Part shown: positions 24,864-34,263 of the stretch, one piece after another
Position numbering within the stretch: position 1 is the first letter of the stretch
Layout: each line of letters opens with the position of its first letter
The notes under the pieces: model-generated
What the model was told of the DNA's origin: nothing
Databases searched by the model: none
The model's input: only the letters and a program-made list of their open reading frames with translations
Made by a program: the position numbers and the translations under genes
From: Helicobacter macacae MIT 99-5501
GTDB lineage: Bacteria; Campylobacterota; Campylobacteria; Campylobacterales; Helicobacteraceae
NCBI RefSeq assembly: GCF_000507845.1
Contig: NZ_KI669454.1
Location: 124,001 to 188,000, forward strand
Reading direction: 5' to 3'
DNA length: 64,000 nt

Positions 24864-25455
24864 ATGAACACATTTTTTGCTAAAGATTTTGCAGATAGAG
24901 AGATAGAGAGTCTCACAAAGAGGGTTGATAGTTTTGGGTATATAAGGAAAGTAAAAACAATGCTAGAAATATTGATATAATTGCAGATAAGAATCTAGCG
25001 CAAGGCAATAATAAAATGATAAAAATTGAAGTTTTGGCAGAAAATAAAGATAAAAAAGCCTATGATTTGCGTAGCGATGCCTTAAAAGCACTAAAAACTA
25101 TAAGAAAACCAATCACAAATAAACACGATGGGCGAGTGGCGATTGTCAATAAGGCAGGGCGACTAAAAATGACAAGTGATGAGGCAGTGCGCGAAAGTGT
25201 TAAACACGGATTTACTGCTGCTGAACACATACAAGAGCTTTATGAGGAAGCAAAACTGCGCGAGATTCAGCCTGATTTGAAGCACGGGTATACAAGCGTG
25301 CAGATACCACGCTATGAGGTAATGTTTGATTTAAAGGCTTGCAAGTGCAAGCACTGATAACATTAAAGGAGACTTTGAAAGGAGTGCATAAGGGAAACAG
25401 GATTTATTCGATAGAGTTGAAAAGTATCGCTAGGTTGAAGCCTACCGAGCCATAA
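24864..25455 (+). pseudogene. Frameshifted phage-type protein remnant (LPD3-like)
   Basis: Three reading-frame pieces join into one protein-like sequence: 24864 onwards (MNTFFAKDFADREIESL...), then 25016-25357 (113 aa, with GFTAAEHIQELYEEAKLREI), then a different frame from about 25336 that ends at 25455 (ITLKETLKGVHKGNRIY...). The order and wording resemble LPD3-like nuclease-fold domains found at the ends of large phage or polyvalent proteins in Helicobacter and Campylobacter (recalled, uncertain). Frame breaks near 24940 and 25335 indicate decay. The middle piece might still be translated on its own (ATG 25016) but lacks a convincing ribosome site. Confidence 0.45.
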
Positions 25456-25638
25456 GCCCTAGCGTGTAATATGCAAAGTCAAAAAGACCCAAGAGGCTCG
25501 GCTCATTGAGACGCCCTTTGCAAATCAATGGGAATCCTACTAAGTTTTTGTAAATTTGTCAAATTTAAACCTCATCATTTGTATTTTTTATTTAATATTA
25601 CAATGCTTTTTTAAAATTTCTTCAAAAAGGAGTTTGGA

Positions 25639-27155
25639 ATGAGTTCTCAAGCAAGTAGCACTTCTTCTTCCACCCCCCCCCCCCCCCCTCACAGTTTTCT
25701 CTCACTAAAAGCCTAAAGCTTTTTTCTCCCATAATCGTAGCATTTGCCATATTTGTCTGTCCCACACCTGAAGGACTTAGTAGCAATGCTTGGACTTATT
25801 TTGCGATTTTTGCAGGCGTCATCGTAGGGCTTATACTAGAGCCTGTGCCACCTGCACTTGTCGGGCTTATCGGTGTTGGCGTATGTATATGGCTAAAAGT
25901 CGGTCCAAAAGGCAGTGGCAATCCCGAAACGGTTATCAAGTCTGGCGAAGCTGTAAATTGGGGACTTGCAGGATTTTCTAACGCTACTGTGTGGCTTATA
26001 TTTGCTGCATTTATGATAGGGCTTGGCTACCAAAAAAGCGGGCTTGGCAAGCGAATCGCTTTGTTTTTACTAAAAACACTTGGCAAAACTTCACTAGGGC
26101 TTGGCTATGCTATTAGCATTGCTGATGGGATTTTAGCACCATTTATCCCGTCAAATTCCGCTAGAAGTGGTGGAATCATCTACCCTATTGTAAGTCAGAT
26201 TCCTCCTATGGTGGATTCTCACCCTGATAAAAATCCTAGAAAGCTAGGTGGCTATCTTATGTGGGTATCTTTGGCAGCTACTTGCGTAACAAGCTCTATG
26301 TTTTTCACAGGACTTGCGCCAAACTTGCTTGCTATGGAGACGGCAGTAAAAAGTGGTGTAGAGCCCATTAGTTGGTTTGGGTGGTTTATGGCATTTTTGC
26401 CTGCGGGCGTTATTCTTTTTATCGCCACACCATACCTCACTTATGTATTTTACCCACCTACTTCCAAAGGCTCGCCTGAAGCATCCAAGTGGGCAGGCGA
26501 TGAGCTATCAAAACTCGGTGCTATCACAATCAAAGAGTGGCTAATGGTAGCTCTAGCTGTGTTTGCGCTTGTGTTTTGGATATTTGGTTCAAAATTTGGT
26601 GTAAATGCTACTACGGTAGCTATAACGGTAGTCATCGCTATGGTATTGCTACAAATCATCTCTTGGCAAGATTTGCTTGGTAATAAACCCGCTTGGAATG
26701 TGTTTGCTTGGTTTGCTACGCTTGTTACACTTGCGGGTGGGCTAAAAAATGTAGGATTCCTAGATTTTATCGCAGGACTTGCTGGAAACTATCTAGGCAA
26801 TTTAGAGCCAACGATTGCATTTGTGGGGCTTATCGTGTTTTTCTATGCTGTGCATTATTTCTTTGCAAGCACTACTGCGCATGTAACCGCGCTTTTGGCA
26901 CTTTTTATTACTATTGCAAGCGGAATCAACGGCATAGATGTCAAGCAACTTACCCTATTTCTAATGCTTACTCTTGGTATAGTGGGCATCATCACTCCTT
27001 ATGGCACAGGTCCTTCTCCTGTGTATTATGGTGCTCACTACATAGAGGGCAAAGACTTTTGGAAGCTAGGGTTTATTTTTGGGGTTATTTACCTCGTGGT
27101 ATTCCTTGTGGTGTGTATCCCTTGGGTTAAATATGTAGCACACACTTGGATTTAG
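25639..27155 (+). CDS. DASS family dicarboxylate/anion transporter, phase-variable and OFF
   Basis: The intact protein (about 505 aa) would start at ATG 25639 (AAGGAG upstream) as MSSQASSTSSST, run through a poly-proline stretch encoded by C16 (25673-25688), and continue as SQFSLTKSLKLFSPIIVAF. With 16 C the frame runs into TAA at 25714; 17 or 14 C would restore it, so the gene is off in this assembly. The remainder is a DASS (SLC13/CitT/TtdT-like) permease with about 12 helices, the PSNSARSGG motif and the terminal TPYGTGPSP motif that bind Na+ and carboxylate (family knowledge). fumC follows 194 bp later, suggesting C4-dicarboxylate uptake. A shorter product from an internal start would lack the first helix. 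Confidence 0.85.
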
Positions 27156-27205
27156 ATTTGTGGATTTTTCATTAGAATTTATAAGGCATAGATTCTAAGC
27201 GTGAT

Positions 27206-27250
27206 TTTATGCTTACGAAGCCTTATGTCGTAAGCATAAATTTTTGTTTT
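27206..27250 (+). terminator. Rho-independent terminator after the DASS transporter gene
   Basis: Perfect 12-bp arms (TTTATGCTTACG at 27206-27217 and its complement at 27229-27240) with an 11-base loop are followed by TTTTTGTTTTTG. It lies 51 bp after the transporter stop and before the fumC promoter region. Confidence 0.8.
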
Positions 27251-27349
27251 TGTGTTAGATTTTTTCCTAAGAATGTAACCAAAACAAGCTATACTCTTTG
27301 ATTAGTCTTTTAATAGGCTTAAAACCAAAACTAAAAACGGAGGTGCAAA

Positions 27350-28759
27350 ATGGCACAGGATTACAGAGTCGAGCACGACACGATGGGCGAAGTCAAAGTC
27401 CCAAACGAGAAGTATTGGGGTGCGCAAACACAGCGCAGTTTTGAGAATTTCAAAATCGGCATTGAGAAAATGCCAAAGGAGCTGATTTATAGCTTTGCGA
27501 AGCTAAAACGGTCTGTGGCGGTTGTAAATAATTCTCTAGGCAAACTTAATGATGAGAAAAAAAAGGCAATCACGCAGGCGTGTGATGAGATAATCGAGGG
27601 CAAGTTTGATGATAATTTCCCACTAGCGATTTGGCAGACAGGGAGCGGCACACAAAGCAATATGAATATGAATGAAGTCATCGCTAATCGCGCTAGCGAG
27701 ATACTAGGCGGGGATTTTCGCAAGGACTCAAAAGAGGGCAAAAAAATCCACCCAAATGATGATGTCAATATGAGTCAAAGCTCAAATGATACATTCCCCA
27801 CAGCGATGAGTATCGTAAGTGTGATACAAATCGAAAAAAAGCTACTCCCCGCACTGCGTGAGCTAAAAGCGACATTTGAAAAGAAAGTCAAAGAGTTTGA
27901 CTCTATCGTAAAAATCGGGCGCACACACTTACAAGACGCTACACCGCTGACTTTGGGGCAGGAGTTTAGCGGGTATCTCTCTATGCTAGCTCATAGCGAG
28001 GAGCAAATCACCGCTTCACTCCCTACACTACGCGAGCTTGCTATCGGCGGGACAGCCGTAGGCACAGGGCTAAACGCACACCCACAGCTAAGCGAAAAAG
28101 TAAGCGATGAGCTTAGCAAATTTACAGGCGTGAAGTTTGTCTCAAGCCCAAATAAATTCCACGCGCTAACTTCCCACGATGCGATTACATTCACACACGG
28201 CGCGATGAAAGGCTTGGCAGCAAACCTAATGAAAATCGCAAATGATATTCGCTGGCTAGCGAGCGGTCCGCGCTGTGGGCTAGGGGAAATCCTAATCCCA
28301 GAAAATGAGCCCGGAAGCTCTATAATGCCGGGCAAGGTAAATCCAACGCAATGCGAAGCACTCACAATGGTGTGCGTGCAGGTAATGGGAAATGACGCAG
28401 CTATCGGATTTGCAGCGTCTCAAGGGAATTTTGAGCTTAATGTCTTTAAGCCTGTGATTATTTATAATTTCTTGCAAAGCCTTGATTTACTTGCCGATGC
28501 GATGAGGTCGTTTAATGAGCACTGCGCGGTAGGCATACAGCCAGATAAAGAAAAAATCGACCACAACTTGCACAACTCACTAATGCTAGTAACTGCGCTA
28601 AATCCGCATATCGGCTATGAAAACGCTGCAAAAGTGGCAAAAAACGCGCACAAAAAGAGAATCTCGCTTAAAGAGTCTTGCTTGGAGCTAGGATTGCTTA
28701 GCGAAGCGGACTTTGATAAGTATGTCGTGCCTGAAAATATGATAAAACCAAAGGCGTAG
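27350..28759 (+). CDS. fumC: Class II fumarate hydratase FumC
   Basis: FumC interconverts fumarate and malate without an iron-sulphur cluster. The 469-aa length is standard. Family signatures are intact: [13 protein letters not shown], the catalytic-His region [17 protein letters not shown], and the superfamily signature [11 protein letters not shown]. The ribosome site GGAGGTG is strong. Upstream sits the switchable DASS anion transporter, with a terminator between, so it has its own promoter. It links to fumarate respiration and the dicarboxylate genes of this window. Cytoplasmic homotetramer. Confidence 0.96.
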   Translation: MAQDYRVEHDTMGEVKVPNEKYWGAQTQRSFENFKIGIEKMPKELIYSFAKLKRSVAVVNNSLGKLNDEKKKAITQACDEIIEGKFDDNFPLAIWQTGSGTQSNMNMNEVIANRASEILGGDFRKDSKEGKKIHPNDDVNMSQSSNDTFPTAMSIVSVIQIEKKLLPALRELKATFEKKVKEFDSIVKIGRTHLQDATPLTLGQEFSGYLSMLAHSEEQITASLPTLRELAIGGTAVGTGLNAHPQLSEKVSDELSKFTGVKFVSSPNKFHALTSHDAITFTHGAMKGLAANLMKIANDIRWLASGPRCGLGEILIPENEPGSSIMPGKVNPTQCEALTMVCVQVMGNDAAIGFAASQGNFELNVFKPVIIYNFLQSLDLLADAMRSFNEHCAVGIQPDKEKIDHNLHNSLMLVTALNPHIGYENAAKVAKNAHKKRISLKESCLELGLLSEADFDKYVVPENMIKPKA

Positions 28760-28838
28760 AATCTAGTAGAATCTAGGTAAGAAAATCTAAGTGGAGGGGA
28801 AGTCTTACGCAGAAAGCCAGAATGTGCAAAATCTAACG

Positions 28839-28864
28839 CATAAAGTCCTAAATAGGACTTTATG
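28839..28864. terminator. Inverted repeat between convergent fumC and the papain-like gene
   Basis: CATAAAGTCCTA and TAGGACTTTATG form perfect 12-bp arms around AA. The position, 80 bp after fumC and 57 bp beyond the stop of the converging gene, fits a bidirectional terminator, though no long T-run follows. Confidence 0.55.
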
Positions 28865-28920
28865 TAGGTAAGATTAGCGCGAGTTTGCTCCCCAAGCAAA
28901 TCTAGCAAAATCTTGTGATT

Positions 28921-30150
28921 TTATTGATTGCACCTGCCACTAGCGCATTGATTTAGTGCGCTAGCAGTTGGGATTCTTGCATTTCCTCTCATACCCTCCC
29001 CCTCCCCACTACAATCGCTAAATGAAAGTGCGCTAGCAAATGGTAGCGCGTATCGCCCGCTTACTTCTACAAGTCCTAGTGCGGCGATTTGTGTCCCTGC
29101 GCCCATAGTGTTGGCTATGGCGTTTGTCAGCTCATAAAAATCCGTGTTTAGCCTAGCGATATTTGCGATTTCTTGTGGGGTGGCGTTTATGATATTTGTC
29201 GCTAGCACACGCACACCACCACTAGCACGCACTAGCACTACTCCGTGCTGTCCTAGCCCCCTCCCCTCTTGATAGTGAATCATCGAAACCACATATAGCG
29301 TGCCTACCCTAGAAGCTAGCACGCCCTCCAAAAGCCTGCCTACATCATCTGGCTCTACCCCATACCCCACAAAACGCCAATCAAACTGCGGAAGTAGCGA
29401 GATAGCACTAGCATAGCTTAGTCGCACCGAGTTGGCAAACCTCTGGCTTACATCATCTGCAGGCAAGACATAATACTCCGCAATATCATCTAGCGTATCA
29501 TAAAGAAGCGAGTGCCTAGCCCTAAAGCTCAAAAACGGATTTACATTTGGTGCGGTGTCAAAAAAGTAACCACCTTGCGTGGGAGGGGTGTTTCCATAGA
29601 ATAGGATTTCAGCGACTATCTCATAGGAGTGCAAAAGGCAAGTCCCACACACACCTTGATGAAAAGCCGAACCATCAGTGCTAGAAGCAATCTGGGCTAG
29701 CCTAGATACCCAAGATTCTAGGCTAAAGTCAAAGACATTGTTTAGGCTTAGAGGGCTTGTTAGATTTGGTGTGGTTGTTAGTGGTTTGGATTTTTGGGTG
29801 GATTTTTTGGCGATTGCAAGGGTGGATTTTGGGGTTTTTGGTGTGGTATCAAGGATTTTTAGCTTGCGAGTTTTTAGCAGCTTGGAGTTTTTTGGCATAT
29901 TTTTGGGAGCTTTTAGAGATATAGAGTCTAGCTTAGATTCTATATATCGCTCGTTATTTACTAGATTTTGTGGCAGATTTTTTGGTGGATTTTGTGGTGG
30001 ATTTTGTGGTGGGGTTTGTGGGGAGGCTTGTGGAGAGTGTAGAGCGAGTAGGCTTTGGGATAGGCTTATTAGCAGTGCAAATAGCACAGAAGCCATAGAA
30101 ATTATAGAAGTTATGGAAGCTATGATAAACTTTATAGTTTGGAGTGGCAT
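28921..30150 (-). CDS. Membrane-anchored or secreted papain-like cysteine protease-fold protein
   Basis: The 409-aa product has a hydrophobic N-terminal segment (about residues 6-36) that is a signal or anchor, a Pro/Lys/Thr-rich linker with repeated QNPPQNPPKNLP-type text up to about residue 130, then a compact domain. Its motif QGVCGTCLLHS mirrors papain's Q19...C25 oxyanion/nucleophile segment (Q-G-x-C-G-x-C), with the usual Trp replaced by Leu; a later GQHGVVLV supplies a candidate His, and ATNIIN a candidate Asn. I infer a papain-fold enzyme or toxin domain in the periplasm or outside the cell. It is reminiscent of DUF1561-type virulence proteins, but that is unverified. Ribosome site AAGGAG. 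Monocistronic. Confidence 0.6.
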   Translation of the reverse strand: MPLQTIKFIIASITSIISMASVLFALLISLSQSLLALHSPQASPQTPPQNPPQNPPKNLPQNLVNNERYIESKLDSISLKAPKNMPKNSKLLKTRKLKILDTTPKTPKSTLAIAKKSTQKSKPLTTTPNLTSPLSLNNVFDFSLESWVSRLAQIASSTDGSAFHQGVCGTCLLHSYEIVAEILFYGNTPPTQGGYFFDTAPNVNPFLSFRARHSLLYDTLDDIAEYYVLPADDVSQRFANSVRLSYASAISLLPQFDWRFVGYGVEPDDVGRLLEGVLASRVGTLYVVSMIHYQEGRGLGQHGVVLVRASGGVRVLATNIINATPQEIANIARLNTDFYELTNAIANTMGAGTQIAALGLVEVSGRYALPFASALSFSDCSGEGEGMRGNARIPTASALNQCASGRCNQ

Positions 30151-30606
30151 ACTATCTCCTTAGAAGAATCTATTTTCACACAAAATATATCGTTGCAAAA
30201 TCTCACAAAACGCCATAAAACTATGCACATATCATAATAGCACAAAAACTTTAAAAGCGATTCAAACTTCAAAATCTAAGCCCTGCGATGCGCATATTTT
30301 GCCAAAAAGCTAGGATTTGAGTTTCGCATTTAAGCGTAGCAAATGTATCAATAAAGTAGCGGTGATTTCCTTACTAGATTTGATATAAGCTATTTTTTAT
30401 ATATTTTGGTATGTTTATTGCAAGTCAAAACCAAATGATAAAGGCATATATGAGAGAAAATATAATATAATATCCAAGCAAAATTCCAAAGTAAAAAATC
30501 CAAACAAAAAACTAGATAAGTAAAATCTAGCACCAAATCACGCTACGCAAAAAGCATAGCCCATAGATAAATCTAAAAATGCCAAAAAAATAGGAAATGT
30601 AATTGT
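30151..30606. other. AT-rich intergenic region between divergent genes
   Basis: No gene seen. It holds the start regions of the leftward papain-like gene and the rightward surface-protein gene. TATAATATAATAT at 30461-30473 gives overlapping -10 elements for the rightward gene, and AGGAAATG at 30592-30599 is its probable ribosome site. Confidence 0.5.
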
Positions 30607-32584
30607 ATGAAAAGGTTTTTGCTCCCCCCCCCCCCTGTTAATATTATTGCTTAGTGTTTTTTGCAATGTGGCAAAAGCAGGTATGAGTTGCACAGGTCCA
30701 AATGAGACGGGGGATTGCACTTTTAATGGTGGTAAATTTTGGGGCAATATCAATGCAAATACTCTAACTTTAAAAAATGACGGCTATATAAATTATGAGT
30801 TGCTGTTTTATGGCAACACGACAATAAACACTCTTATCATAGATGTATATGATGGTAAGAGAATCTATTTTAGTCAATACATTAGAGATAAAGCTACAAT
30901 AACCATAAACAATATAATCATTAAAGACAAAACCAAACCAAACCCAGCTTCCATAGGGCTAGCAACAAACAAAGAAGGACTTCAATCAACACTAAAAAAC
31001 CTAAATGATACAGGGGGCGCAACTGTCAATATAATTGATTTGATAAATAACACCGACACTACCATAACTCCTACTCCACAAGGCAATGCTTTTGTTAAAA
31101 GAAAATATAAGTTTGGTGGTGGTGGCGAAATCATAAGCATAACGGGACCGGGTGCGTCATATCTCACAGGTGGAGGTGGCTCTAGCGGTGGTGGTAGCAG
31201 TGGAAGTGGGGGTAGTGGCAGTAGTGGCGGTGGCGGAGAAAATGGTAGTAGCAATACACCCAAACTAACAAGAACGCAAAAAGACACAATAGATTGTATC
31301 TCTAAACTTGGTGGGACACTACAAGCAGTGCAGCTATGTAGAAATACAATGTGGGAAAGAGAACACCTCGAATCCACCAACACCCTCATACTCTATAACA
31401 TTCTTAATAACTATGATGGCACTTATATAAACTATGATTATGGATTAGGACATCAAGTAGGAATTGGTGCGTTTAATAACGGAGGATTTGCTCGCTATTA
31501 TAACTACAACTCAAAAAATGGCTTTGATATAGGAGCTAAGCTAAAGATAGCAGTTGCAAATAAACTTTATCTAAGAGGAGTGGCTTATTATACTTACTTT
31601 GGTTCTAGCACGCTAGCTAGTCATTCACTTGTATTTGGGCTAGGAGTGCTAAAGAACTTTGATTTTGCACTAGGAAGTAGTGGTAATGTCTTTTGGGTGC
31701 TAAATCCTAGTGCAAATCTCTACTATGCCGCTACACTTAAAGGCACATATATGCCTGCTAATCATTTAGGATTTGGCAATGTCGCACTTGATACGGGGTT
31801 GAGGATAAAAAACACTTCACTTCTCTTGCGAGGAAGTGCAGGAGGAGTGCTAAATTCTTTGAAATCTATTGGTATTGATTTGGGTAATGGAGCAAACTAT
31901 AAAAACACTACATTTTTTAATAATGCTATATATTCTGCTAGCTTTGTTTTTTCTCAAAAGTTTCCTTTGCAAAATCATAATGGTAGATTTTATCTAAATG
32001 CTGATATAGGTGGAGTGTTTGTCGATAGAGTGCTAGATAGCATAACTAATAAACCCTACATTCTAAAAGCTGGAATGCTACTAGGGTATGAGTTTGGGGG
32101 GGATAGCAATAGAGCTACAAGACAATCTAGCCGATACCAAAAGCTAAAAAACAAAAACGCAAGAAAAACTCTATCTACTCCTACAAGTAATCAAACAACT
32201 ACAAACAACAAACGAGCTACAAGCCTAGCACCTAAGGCTGATAGCACAAATAATGCAAAATCTACACCACTAGCTAAAACACCTGCTAAAGATTCTAATA
32301 AATCTCAAAAACCTGAACTAACTAAAGCAGAGAAAAAAGCTCAAAAACAAGCCCAAAAAGAAGCACAAAAAGCACAAAAGAAAGCTGCTAAAGCTGCTAA
32401 ATCAACTCCACCCAAATCAACTCCGCCAAAGATAAACCTACCTAAAGTGCCAAAATCTAGTGCTAAACAATCTGCTAAGCAAAATACTAAGCCTACTAAG
32501 CCTACCACAAAGCCAACTAATGCAAAGCCAAGCACTCCAACTAAGCCAACTAAGCCAACTAAACAAACTAAAGCTAAGAAATAA
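30607..32584 (+). CDS. Phase-variable autotransporter-like surface protein, OFF
   Basis: The true start is ATG 30607: MKRFLLPPP then LLILLLSVFCNVAKA, a signal peptide whose middle is encoded by C12 (30624-30635). With 12 C the frame stops at TAG 30652-30654; 11 or 14 C would give about 658 aa, so it is off here. The exported part has a short beta-rich passenger (GMSCTGPNETGDCTF..., three Cys), a Gly/Ser linker of about 40 residues, a 300-residue barrel-like region of alternating strands (YGLGHQVGIGAF ... AGMLLGYEFGG) and a long Lys/Pro/Thr/Ala tail of about 150 residues. A barrel with such a C-terminal tail is unusual; the tail would face the periplasm if the barrel has an even strand number. 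Function unknown; adhesin-like. Confidence 0.7.
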
Positions 32585-32902
32585 ACTTGCACTAAAACAA
32601 ACCCAAGCCAAACAAACTCCAACCAAACAAACAAAACAACTCGCCACAAAACAAACCTAAGCTATAAAAAGCTAGATAAATCTGTGGGAGAGGTGTATGG
32701 TGGGGGTGGGGTTTGGACTAAAATCCTAGTCTTAGATAGCAAAAATATTTTTTCTTACTTTTCATAGAAAAATGCAAAAATTTATATAAAATTTGACAAA
32801 ACTACAAAATAAACTTGTAAAATGAGTGCTTCTTTTGAATCAACTAAAACAACTTCGCAGCAACTACACAAATTGCACCACAACTACACACAAGGAGTAA
32901 AA

Positions 32903-34213
32903 ATGTTTTCTCAAAAAGCAAAGCAAGATGCCAAAAATATCTGCAAAGTCGCAGGTGGCAATTTCTTAGAAATGTATGATTTTGCTGTGTATGGATTTTA
33001 TGCAGCTATCATTGCAAAAGTTTTTTTCCCTGCAGAGAGTGAGTTTGTCTCTATTTTGCAAAGTTTTGTAGCGTTTGGGCTAGGGTTTCTTATGCGCCCG
33101 CTAGGCTCTATACTGCTTGGAGCGTATATGGATAAGCACGGGCGTAAGCAAGGGCTTATGCTTACTTTGTCGATAATGGCAGCAGGCACGCTAATCATCG
33201 CGCTTTGTCCGGGCTATGATACTATCGGCTTTTTTGCGCCACTTATCGTGGTGTTTGGTAGGCTTTTGCAGGGATTTAGTGCTGGAGCGGAAGTAGGCGG
33301 GGCAAGTGTGTATCTATCTGAAATCGCCCCTAAGCATTTGCGTGGATTTTATGTTTCTTGGCAGAGTGGCTCTCAACAAATCGCTACGATTTTTGCAGGA
33401 GCGATAGGAATCGCACTGCACTATTTCATAGGCGATGCGCTTGTAGAAGCGTGGGGGTGGAGAGTGCCTTTTATCATTGGTTGTTTGGTTATCCCTTTTA
33501 TCATCTATATTCGTAGGACACTAGATGAAACACCAGAGTTTAAAGACAAGCTACACAAGCACAATGCAGGCAAAAATATCGGCGCGATAGTCAAAAATAT
33601 GCTTGAGAATTATCCTATCATCATACTAGGGATTATGTTTGTTATGATGACTACGGTTACATTTTATTTCATCACTTCTTATACGCCTACTTATGTCAAA
33701 AATATCTTAAACTTCACTCGGCTAGATGGATTTATCGTTACGGCGATTGTGGGGCTTAGCAATCTTTTTTGGCTACCTGTTTCGGGGTTTTTGGGGGATA
33801 AAATCGGGCGCAAGCCTATATTGCTTACGATGACATTTTTGGGAATGATTAGTGCATATCCTATGCTTACTTTCCTTGTGAATAATGTATCTTTTACCAA
33901 TCTCGTGCTTGTGGAGCTGTGGTTTAGCTTTATCTTTGGTGCGTATAATGGCGCGATGATAGTCTCTCTATCTGAAATAATGCCAAAGCAAGTTAAGGCA
34001 CTTGGATTTTCTTTTTCTTATTCGCTAGCGGTTGGGATATTTGGCGGGTTTACACCTACTATGGCGACTATCCTTATCGAATACACAGGTAGCAAGGCTT
34101 CTCCTGCGCTGTGGCTTAGCTTTGCGGCAGTTTGCTCATTTATCTCCGCGCTTATTTTGTTTAGAAAAGGTGGAATCTATGAGCGCAACAACCCCAAAAA
34201 CACAAATGAATAA
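32903..34213 (+). CDS. tcuC: MFS tricarballylate/citrate transporter TcuC
   Basis: The 436-aa protein has 12 predicted helices and the MFS metabolite:H+ symporter signatures: GNFLEMYDFAVYGF in helix 1, MRPLGSILLGAYMDKHGRK in the 2-3 loop, RLLQGFSAGAEVGG in helix 4. This is the CitA/TcuC/ProP branch. The ATG at 32903 has AAGGAG upstream; an earlier in-frame ATG at 32822 has none. tcuA and tcuB follow on the same strand after 50 and 60 bp, so substrate import, oxidation and electron transfer are co-encoded. The substrate (tricarballylate, citrate or aconitate) is inferred from neighbours. Confidence 0.88.
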   Translation: MFSQKAKQDAKNICKVAGGNFLEMYDFAVYGFYAAIIAKVFFPAESEFVSILQSFVAFGLGFLMRPLGSILLGAYMDKHGRKQGLMLTLSIMAAGTLIIALCPGYDTIGFFAPLIVVFGRLLQGFSAGAEVGGASVYLSEIAPKHLRGFYVSWQSGSQQIATIFAGAIGIALHYFIGDALVEAWGWRVPFIIGCLVIPFIIYIRRTLDETPEFKDKLHKHNAGKNIGAIVKNMLENYPIIILGIMFVMMTTVTFYFITSYTPTYVKNILNFTRLDGFIVTAIVGLSNLFWLPVSGFLGDKIGRKPILLTMTFLGMISAYPMLTFLVNNVSFTNLVLVELWFSFIFGAYNGAMIVSLSEIMPKQVKALGFSFSYSLAVGIFGGFTPTMATILIEYTGSKASPALWLSFAAVCSFISALILFRKGGIYERNNPKNTNE

Positions 34214-34263
34214 CCTCGCTTCTTAAAACGCTTTATACAAAATCTATAACTTAAGGAGCAAAA

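Noticed and set aside
26693..27130. 145-aa second frame inside the DASS transporter gene
   Set aside because: Cys/Tyr/Trp-rich shadow frame of a membrane protein; no motif or ribosome site.
30982..31389. Leftward Pro-rich frame opposite the Gly/Ser linker
   Set aside because: Poly-Pro arises simply from complementing GGT/GGA-rich codons of the real gene.
32341..32649. Leftward frames opposite the Lys/Pro tail
   Set aside because: Complement of repeated AAG/CCA/ACT codons; low-complexity shadow.
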